Shown here: positions 1-5,119 of the stretch, in pieces
Layout: each line of letters begins with the position of its first letter
How positions within the stretch are numbered: position 1 is the stretch's first letter
Assembly (NCBI GenBank): GCA_913009915.1
Contig: CAJVYZ010000253.1
Location: 1 to 5,119 of the forward strand
DNA length: 5,119 bases
Source of the DNA: an uncultured Gemmatimonadota bacterium
Lineage (GTDB): Bacteria; Gemmatimonadota; Gemmatimonadetes; Gemmatimonadales; GWC2-71-9
Reading direction: 5' to 3'
Made by a program: the position numbers and the translations under genes
The notes under the pieces: generated by a model
Told to the model about the DNA's origin: nothing
The model's database searches: none
Seen by the model: only the letters and a program-made list of their open reading frames with translations

Positions 1-69
1 GATCTGTTAATGGTTTGGGTGTTGTTGCGGTTGTTGTTGTTTTTGTTGTTGTTTTTTTTTTTTTTTTTT
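1..69. other. Non-biological low-complexity read tail before the adapter
   Basis: This stretch is almost entirely T and G and ends in a run of about 18 T. Read on the minus strand it directly follows the end of the P7 adapter as a poly-A run that decays into A/C noise. That is what a read gives when it runs past the end of a short insert and its adapter. Its composition is unlike the GC-rich sequence that follows, and no gene, promoter or repeat of biological origin is supported here. Confidence 0.93.
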
Positions 70-135
70 CAAGCAGAAGACGGCATACGAGATATATCAG
101 TGTGACTGGAGTTCAGACGTGTGCTCTTCCGATCT
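70..135. other. Illumina P7 / TruSeq read-2 adapter with index (contamination)
   Basis: Bases 70-93 match the Illumina P7 flow-cell oligo (begins CAAGCAGAAGACGG, ends ACGAGAT). Bases 94-101 are the index region (ATATCAGT; ACTGATAT on the other strand, which I recall as TruSeq LT index 25, ACTGAT plus AT). Bases 102-135 match the read-2 primer site (begins GTGACTGGAGTTC, ends CTTCCGATCT). The T at 135 is the ligation base, so genomic insert begins at 136. This is untrimmed library adapter retained at a contig end, not DNA of the organism. Confidence 0.99.
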
Positions 136-2799
136 TTCCTCATCCCAGTTGAACACTACCACCAGCCCCACGTCTTGCTCGACGTTCTGCACCATGAGGA
201 AACGCTCGTCGTTGAGAGCGACATCGTAATTCCGGTGGAACTCATGCGGTAGATAGCCAAACGTCGAAAACAACGATTGGCGCCTCCCCAGGCGCACGAC
301 GGACCCGGGGAGTACTTCGACCGACATGAGGCTGTCGGTGGCACTTCGGTAGAACAGTTCGCGACCGCTCCGTGACCACAGCGGCTCGGTCCCTCCGTTG
401 CGCGACACGCGTTCGACGTGGTCGCTGGCGCCGAGAAACTCCCTGACGTAGATCTCTCGCCGGCCGCTAATTGACGATACGTATGCCAGCCAACGGCCAT
501 CGGGCGACACGGAAGGGGATAGTTCTTCCTCGGGCGAGGCAACCAGCACCCGAGCCACGGTGTCCACCCCCGGCCGGATGGCCACGATGTCTCCGCGCCC
601 CGTCGTCTGATTGTCGGTCCGCAGCACCAGCCACTTGCCGTCAGGCGCCCAGGCGTGGCCAAACATCGGCCGGGAATCGCCGCTGACGACCAAGGATTCT
701 CCACCGGTACCGTCGGCCTTTGCCATGTATATCTCGGTAGGGCCGAGTTGGTCGGAAACATAGGATACGCTAGCTCCGTCGGGCGTCCAGCCGGAACGGG
801 TGTTGCTGGCCCCGTTGTACGAAAGCCGCACCTCGGGATCCCCGCTCAACGGGCGCACCCACACGTGCCAGCCTTCCTCATCATTCTCCCGTATGCTCAC
901 CGCCACACGGGAGCCATCGGGAGATAGACTCGGGTTGGTCAGTTCAGCAGTCCACTCCGAGAACACGCGTTCTGCACGTCCCGTGCGATCCACCCACATG
1001 AGGCGCTGCGCCAGATCGCGCTTTGGCAGATACACCAGAGTACCCGACGACGACACGGCCAGTTCCGCAGCGCCGGTATTGCCGACCTCCACGCTGTCGG
1101 GGAGCGGGACCGCTTCGCCGGTGACGACCATCTTCTCCGGATCGAACGGGGCGGCCACCATGGCGCCATCGGACAGAACGAAAATGACATGCCCCGTCGG
1201 CACGTATCGGGCGAAGACGCCCTGGAAGATCTCCGTTACCGTGCCGGAGGCAAAATCCACAACGGCCACCACGTGGCTCGAGAAATCAGCGACGTTGCGG
1301 GGGATGATGGTGATCAACGCGCCTTTGGCGTTGGGCAACACGTCTACCCAGCCGTGGGCCAGGTCCCCGCGAGCCGTGTCGAGCGTGGTCAATTGCTCGG
1401 GCACCCCTCCCGATGGTGCGATGCGGATCAATCCCTCGAGCCCGCTGGCGTAGAGGAGCCCATCGGGGCCCCAGTCGATGCCTCCTCCGCGGATAGACAC
1501 GTCGGTCATTCCCGAATCCAGCACGATCGTCTGGGTGCCACTCCCCAGAGCATACACCTTGAGATCATTCAACGGAGTGAGGTACGCCACCGAGCGGCCA
1601 TCGGGCGCGTACACGGGACTGAAGGCGCCCTCGACGCCACGAAGCGGCTCTTGGTGCAATCGGTCCCACTGCCGAAGCCACAGTCGTGTCGCGGTGATCC
1701 CGCCGGTAGAACTGGCACTGCGGATCATGGCGCGGCCGTCCGGCGCCAGTGCCATGCTGGTACCAAACCCCCTCAGGTTCTCCGAGGGAAGTCTGAGGTC
1801 AACCCGGATCACTTCACCCCCAGGCCGGCCGGTTGGCGAAGCCCATGTCCAAAGCAACAGCGCACCAAGAATCGCCACCAGTGCCGTCAACGCAGCCGTG
1901 AGTGGGTTCCACCGCGAAGCCGTGCCGCCGGCCGGACTGGCTTGCGTCGCCGCTAGCGGTATGGCGCCGGGCCGGGACAGCGCGTCGGCGAACAAGGCGC
2001 CGGTGGCGAACCGGTCGGCCGGCAGCTTCTCGATGGCCTTGAGGACCGTCGCTTCGACGTGCGGTGGGATGGTGTGGCGCTGGGGGATGAGCGGCCGCGG
2101 CGATTCGGTCACCACTCGGGCCACGATGGCCTGGGCTGTGGTGCCGGTGAACGGGGGTTCGCCGGTGAGCATTTCGTACAACACGCACCCGAGGGCGTAC
2201 ACGTCGCTCCGGGCGTCCAGCTCCCGCTCGCCCATGGCCTGCTCGGGACTCATGTAATGGGGCGTGCCGAGCGACATGCCGGTTTCGGTCATGCGGGTGT
2301 CGCCGGCGCTGGTGACGGCCAGGGCGATACCGAAGTCGGCCACTAGGGCCCGACCGTCGTGCAGCAGGATGTTCTCCGGCTTGATGTCCCGGTGAATCAC
2401 ATCGTGTCGGTGGGCGTAGTCGAGCGCGCCGGCCACCTCCGAGGCGAGGGCGATCGCCTCGTCGATGGGGAGTTGTTTCTCACGATCCATGCGATCCCGC
2501 AACGACTCGCCTTCGATGTACGGCATGACGTAGAACAGGAACGAGTCGGCCTCGCCCGAGTCGTATAGCGCCAGGATGTTGGGATGTTGCAGATTGGCCG
2601 TGGTCTTTATCTCGACCAGGAACCTCTCAGCGCCAATGACCGCGGCCAGCTCGGGCCGCAGCACCTTGAGCGCCACCTTGCGGTCATGCTTGACGTCGTG
2701 CGCCAGGTAAACCGTGGCCATGCCGCCGGCACCGAGCTCATGCTCGATGTGGTAGCGGTCGGAGAGGGCGGCGGTAAGGCGATCTAGGATATCAGGCAT
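136..2799 (-). CDS. Serine/threonine protein kinase with C-terminal WD40-like (PD40) propeller, 3' end lost into adapter
   Basis: Predicted membrane-anchored Hanks-type (PknB-like) kinase that transfers phosphate from ATP to Ser/Thr of unknown targets. 888 genomic codons are present. Kinase domain about residues 16-275: glycine loop G23-A-G-G-M-A-T-V30, ATP lysine K45 (VALK), likely helix-C glutamate E63, catalytic loop HRDIKPEN at 136-143 (base D138, K140, N143), metal-binding DFG at 155-157, activation segment MTETGMSLGTPHY then SPE at 184-186, D199 (DVYALG), R263. All catalytic residues are intact. One hydrophobic segment at about 299-320 (bases about 1840-1905) should span the membrane. 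The rest is a propeller with PD40-type blades, for example SPDGSRVAV (626-634) and SPDGRWLAY (765-773). The ATG at 2799 fits the family N-terminus, and an in-frame TAG lies two codons upstream (2803-2805). No Shine-Dalgarno is visible. After E888 the frame runs into adapter (adding RSEEHTSELQSH and a TGA at 97-99). The paralogue upstream suggests roughly eight native residues are missing. Confidence 0.94.
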
Positions 2800-2846
2800 G
2801 AGCTATGAGCTATGGGCGATCAAGAATCAGGAATCAACTATGAGTT
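2798..2846 (-). repeat. Array of seven degenerate 7-bp tandem units overlapping the kinase start codon
   Basis: On the plus strand, seven consecutive 7-base units start at 2798, 2805, 2812, 2819, 2826, 2833 and 2840. Each begins with AT then G or C. The first two units are identical (ATGAGCT), the next is ATGGGCG, three are of ATCA type (ATCAAGA, ATCAGGA, ATCAACT), and the last returns to ATGAGTT. On the coding strand the consensus is NNNY(C/G)AT. The final AT supplies the first two bases of the downstream ATG (2799-2797). The periodicity stops at 2847. It looks like a decayed short-tandem-repeat tract; any function in translation or regulation is unknown. Confidence 0.75.
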
Positions 2847-2875
2847 TCTTCTCCTACGCACCACGTACGATGCAC
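2800..2875 (-). other. Intergenic spacer between the tandem kinase genes
   Basis: These 76 bases separate the TAG of the upstream kinase-propeller gene from the ATG of the downstream one. The gap is AT-richer than its flanks, and 2800-2846 is occupied by heptamer repeats. No convincing hairpin plus T-run terminator is visible, so co-transcription is possible. A purine-rich AGGAGAAGAA (about 2847-2856 on the minus strand) is some 48 bases before the start codon, too far to act as its ribosome binding site. A weak TTGATT / CATAGC pair with 17-base spacing exists but its -10 match is poor (3 of 6), so no promoter is called. Confidence 0.7.
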
Positions 2876-3805
2876 CTACTCCCCCATCCTCTTCTTCACT
2901 TCCTCAAACCAGTTCAGCACCACCACCAAATCAGGGCTCCGCCCGGCACCGGCCTCCCGCAACAGGATGAATGACTGGTCGTCCGGGGTTACCGCATAGG
3001 ACTGATGAAAGGGCGCGATCGAATATGGCTCGAGGGAAAACAACTCCAGCTGCCGGCCGACGGCGAAGCCATCGGAGGCCGTTACCTCGACCGCGACCAG
3101 CATCCCTTTCCCATCGATGTAGAACAGTTCACGCCCGTCGTTGGCCCATACCGGCTGCGTTCCCCCAGCCGTCGAGACCGCCCAGCGTGCTTCGTCCGCA
3201 GCCGGGAACGGCCGCACGTAGATCTCCTCCTGGCCGGACTCCGCTGAGATATAGGCCAACCACCGGCCGTCGGGTGATATCGCCGGCCCGTAGGCGTCGA
3301 ATCGGTTCACCACCAGCGGCAGCCGGGTGCTGTCGCTCAGCCGCAGGGCCAGGATGTTACGGTAGCCTTCCACCACGCCGGCGCGATATATCACGTAGCG
3401 GCCATCCTCGAGCCACACCACCTCGTCGATTTGAACTGTGTCTGTGGCGGCGGGGTGTTCCCTCCAAGGCACTCCGCTGCCGTCGGCCTTGGTGGAGTAC
3501 ATGTAGGTCTTCCCCGCCTCCCGGTTCGACATGAAACTCAGCGTGCGGCCATCTGGCATCCAGGCCGGCCGGTAGTTGAGGCTACCCTCAAAGGTCAGCC
3601 GCGTCAGCGAACCGGTGCTCAGATCCTTGACCCAGAGATCCGTACGCCGGTCGCCGGCGATGCTGACTGCCAGGCGGCGTCCATCGGGGGACAGGGCGAG
3701 CGAGTTCACCTTGGCGATCCAGGTCGAGTCGATCGGCTGACCCACGCCGTTTCGGTCCACTCGTACCGGGACCACCCCCTGGGCCGCGTCGCTCAGCAGG
3801 TACAT
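2876..3805 (-). CDS. C-terminal half of a split kinase-propeller protein (PD40 propeller fragment)
   Basis: 309 residues made up entirely of WD40-like/PD40 propeller blades, with no kinase motif, signal peptide or membrane helix. Blade signatures are SPDGRRLAV (39-47), MPDGRTLSF (83-91), LEDGRYVIY (132-140), SPDGRWLAY (177-185) and NDGRELFYI (222-230). The end, LNWFEEVKKRMGE then TAG, is the usual close of this family. It is in the same frame as the upstream piece: only a TGA (3815-3817) and three codons (Gly-Thr-Leu, 3806-3814) lie between them, and SR-stop-GTLMYL aligns with SSSGTLVYL of the downstream paralogue (residues 583-591). It is therefore best read as the rest of one gene. If translated separately, ATG 3805 has a GAGGA six bases upstream (3812-3816). 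On its own the piece would be a half-propeller without an anchor. Confidence 0.85.
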   Translation of the reverse strand: MYLLSDAAQGVVPVRVDRNGVGQPIDSTWIAKVNSLALSPDGRRLAVSIAGDRRTDLWVKDLSTGSLTRLTFEGSLNYRPAWMPDGRTLSFMSNREAGKTYMYSTKADGSGVPWREHPAATDTVQIDEVVWLEDGRYVIYRAGVVEGYRNILALRLSDSTRLPLVVNRFDAYGPAISPDGRWLAYISAESGQEEIYVRPFPAADEARWAVSTAGGTQPVWANDGRELFYIDGKGMLVAVEVTASDGFAVGRQLELFSLEPYSIAPFHQSYAVTPDDQSFILLREAGAGRSPDLVVVLNWFEEVKKRMGE

Positions 3806-3811
3806 CAGTGT

Positions 3812-3816
3812 TCCTC
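3812..3816 (-). promoter_or_regulatory. Shine-Dalgarno-like GAGGA overlapping the in-frame TGA
   Basis: On the minus strand GAGGA (3816 down to 3812) overlaps the last two bases of the TGA and lies six bases before ATG 3805, a spacing suited to ribosome binding. It could allow termination-reinitiation, so that the second half is made as a separate chain. It may equally be chance, since GGA is simply the glycine codon of the conserved GTL motif. Confidence 0.3.
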
Positions 3817-3817
3817 A
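3815..3817 (-). other. Single in-frame TGA interrupting the kinase-propeller gene
   Basis: The reading frame is open from the window edge (5119) to this TGA, and open again in the same frame to the TAG at 2876. The paralogue has a serine codon (TCG, 1045-1047) at this position. A single substitution, such as CGA, GGA or TCA to TGA, would explain it without any frameshift. The cause may be a real nonsense mutation, a strain variant or a base error; the sequence alone cannot decide. Confidence 0.85.
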
Positions 3818-5119
3818 CCGTGACACGGTGAATTCCGGTGTGATGCCGATCCGCGTGAGGACCTGGTCCAGGAGCTGGACCGGTGGACCGGTTGCCATCA
3901 GACCATCGACATCGAAAGGGACCGCCATGACGACCCCGTCGGCCTGCACGTACACCACGTGCCCGGTGGGGAGGTACCAGGCACGGTTGCCGTCTTCGGC
4001 TACCGTGGTGCGCGCACCCGTCTCGAGATGCAACACCACGATGCCCATCCGGGCGCAGTTGGCAGTGCAGGTGGAGATGAGCACCGCATCGGACCGTGGC
4101 AGAGGCGAGGGGAACGCCCAGGCTCCTTCAGGGGGCTTCGACGCGACATGGCGCGTTTCACCCCCGATCCCAGGCACCCGCACGACATTGAAATCAGGAT
4201 CGACGTATACGATGGTGCCGTCCTCGAGCCACGCTCCCGCGTTGAGGATGCTGGTGACCGGTTCGGCCAGCACCACGGGACCGCCGCCAACGATCGGGAC
4301 CTTGCGCAGCTGACCGTCGACGAAGTACCCGATCCACGCGCCGTCAGGAGAGAAGAACGGACCGTCGGCCCGTTCCGTCCCGGCCAGGGGCACGGGCCCC
4401 AGGGCGGACTCCTCCCGCAGCCACAGTTGGGTCCGCCCCCCACTGGCCTGCCCCACATCGACGATTCTGGATCCGTCCGGTGACAACGCCAATGTGTTAC
4501 CGCTGTAGGCAGCCGAAACGGGACGGGCCTCCGGCAAACCCACCACGAACCGGACTACCTGCGCCGGAGCCGTGGAGGAAGAACGAAGCCCAAGCCAGAC
4601 CGTCGTCGCCGCGAAGAAAGCAGCCACACCCCAGCCTGCCATGGCTAGCCGGCGGCGCCCCACCGGTGCCACCGCCGCACCCGCCGGTAACGACGCCATC
4701 AGCGCCGGGTTCTTGAGCGCCGCAACGAAGTCGGCCGCGGTGGCAAAGCGATCGGCGGGCAGCTTCTCGAGTGCCTTGATCGTGGCCGCCTCGACGTGAG
4801 CCGGAATGGTGTGCCTCAGAGGCCTCAACGGCCGGGGCGTTTCGGTCATCACCCGGGCCACGATCGCCTGCGCTGTGGGGCCGGTGAACGGTGGTTCGCC
4901 CGCCAGCATCTCGTACGTAACGGCGCCCAGGGCGTAAATGTCGCTCCGGGCGGTGAGCTCGCGCTCCCCCATGGCTTGTTCGGGACTCATGTAGTGCGGC
5001 GTGCCCAACGACATCCCGGTTTCGGTCATGCGACTACCGGCGGTGGCGCTTGATATCGCCAGGGCGATGCCGAAATCCGCTACCGTCGCCCGCCCGTCAT
5101 GCAGCAGGATGTTCTCGGG
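3815..5119 (-). CDS. Serine/threonine protein kinase with PD40 propeller, 5' partial, interrupted by an in-frame TGA
   Basis: The frame enters from beyond the right edge; the first residues seen are PENILLHDGR, the end of the catalytic loop. The glycine loop, ATP lysine and catalytic aspartate lie outside the window. Visible (numbered from the edge): DFG at 15-17, activation segment MTETGMSLGTPHY (31-43) with SPE at 45-47, D60 in DIYALG, KLPADRFAT near 119-127, a hydrophobic membrane segment about 158-177 (LAMAGWGVAAFFAATTVWLG, bases about 4589-4648), then propeller blades such as SPDGSRIVD and SPDGAWIGY. The ATG at 5029 is not the start: 30 in-frame codons upstream still encode kinase. After 434 residues the frame hits TGA within the blade motif TVSR-stop-GTLMYL, and the propeller continues in the same frame to 2876. 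Together the pieces match the downstream kinase in architecture. As read, the product would be a kinase with a truncated propeller, so the gene may be a pseudogene or carry a base error. Confidence 0.88.
   Translation of the reverse strand, partial: PENILLHDGRATVADFGIALAISSATAGSRMTETGMSLGTPHYMSPEQAMGERELTARSDIYALGAVTYEMLAGEPPFTGPTAQAIVARVMTETPRPLRPLRHTIPAHVEAATIKALEKLPADRFATAADFVAALKNPALMASLPAGAAVAPVGRRRLAMAGWGVAAFFAATTVWLGLRSSSTAPAQVVRFVVGLPEARPVSAAYSGNTLALSPDGSRIVDVGQASGGRTQLWLREESALGPVPLAGTERADGPFFSPDGAWIGYFVDGQLRKVPIVGGGPVVLAEPVTSILNAGAWLEDGTIVYVDPDFNVVRVPGIGGETRHVASKPPEGAWAFPSPLPRSDAVLISTCTANCARMGIVVLHLETGARTTVAEDGNRAWYLPTGHVVYVQADGVVMAVPFDVDGLMATGPPVQLLDQVLTRIGITPEFTVSR

Noticed and set aside
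471..2257. Several long plus-strand open frames (for example 800-1453, 1189-1956, 1478-2257)
   Set aside because: They lie opposite the kinase-propeller gene in GC-rich DNA, and their translations are rich in Arg, Pro and Ser with no recognisable domain. The minus strand carries complete kinase and propeller motifs over the same bases.
2798..2846. CRISPR array or mobile-element repeat for the heptamer tract
   Set aside because: The units are only 7 bp with no spacers, and there are no cas genes, terminal inverted repeats or transposase. It is a short tandem repeat.
2847..2880. Rho-independent terminator after the upstream kinase gene
   Set aside because: The GTGCATCGTACGTGG stretch contains a small CGTACG palindrome but no long stable stem and no following T-run on the coding strand.
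3770..3817. Selenocysteine insertion or another recoding of the TGA
   Set aside because: I could not find a convincing SECIS-like hairpin just downstream, the paralogue has an ordinary serine at this position, and there is no redox motif around it. This is the only in-frame TGA in more than 1,600 kinase-propeller codons, with Trp encoded by TGG, so a variant genetic code is also not supported.
3806..3830. A frameshift between the two halves of the upstream kinase gene
   Set aside because: Counting shows both halves are in the same frame, separated by the TGA plus three sense codons. The lesion is a nonsense codon, not an indel.
2971..5053. Plus-strand and alternate minus-strand frames over the upstream kinase (for example 2971-3534, 3959-4483, 4000-4458)
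   Set aside because: These are shadows of the real minus-strand frame. They have no domain signature and low-complexity Arg/Pro composition.
136..5119. A novel multi-gene defence or signalling system
   Set aside because: Only two paralogous kinase-propeller genes are visible. This architecture is well known in several soil bacterial phyla, and there is no partner gene, mobile element or unusual domain to support a new system.

Overview
This window is the start of a metagenomic contig, not a complete natural locus. Bases 1-135 are sequencing-library artefact: about 69 bases of T/G-rich noise, then an Illumina P7/TruSeq adapter with its index (70-135). Genomic DNA begins at 136. Everything recognisable after that is GC-rich and coded on the minus strand. 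The kinase wording (N-terminus MPDILDRLTAAL, GAGGMATVYLA, LRPELAAVIGAERF, MTETGMSLGTPHYMSPEQ, KLPADRFAT) is the style I know from Gemmatimonadota, whose genomes carry many such kinases. That assignment comes from recall, not from a search.

Layout in transcription order (high to low coordinates). (1) A serine/threonine protein kinase with a C-terminal WD40-like (PD40) propeller enters from beyond the right edge. The window starts inside its catalytic loop (PEN of HRDIKPEN), and it ends at a TAG at 2876. One in-frame TGA (3815-3817) splits it into a kinase/TM/half-propeller piece (3815-5119) and a half-propeller piece (2876-3805). (2) A 76-base gap (2800-2875) follows, and most of it is an array of seven degenerate 7-bp units. 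(3) A second kinase of the same architecture, complete at its start (2799), runs into the adapter at 136 and so lacks its natural last few residues and stop codon.

Both proteins would place a cytoplasmic kinase domain on one side of a single membrane helix and a beta-propeller sensor or scaffold on the other. They are tandem paralogues: 86 of 105 residues are identical (hand count) over the second half of the kinase domain, with much more divergence in the linker, helix and propeller. Their substrates and signals cannot be read from the sequence.

I see no RNA gene, mobile element, CRISPR array or evidence of a new multi-gene system. The points worth a second look are the adapter-derived protein tail, the single in-frame TGA with a Shine-Dalgarno-like site and ATG just behind it, and the heptamer array that runs into the start codon of the downstream kinase.
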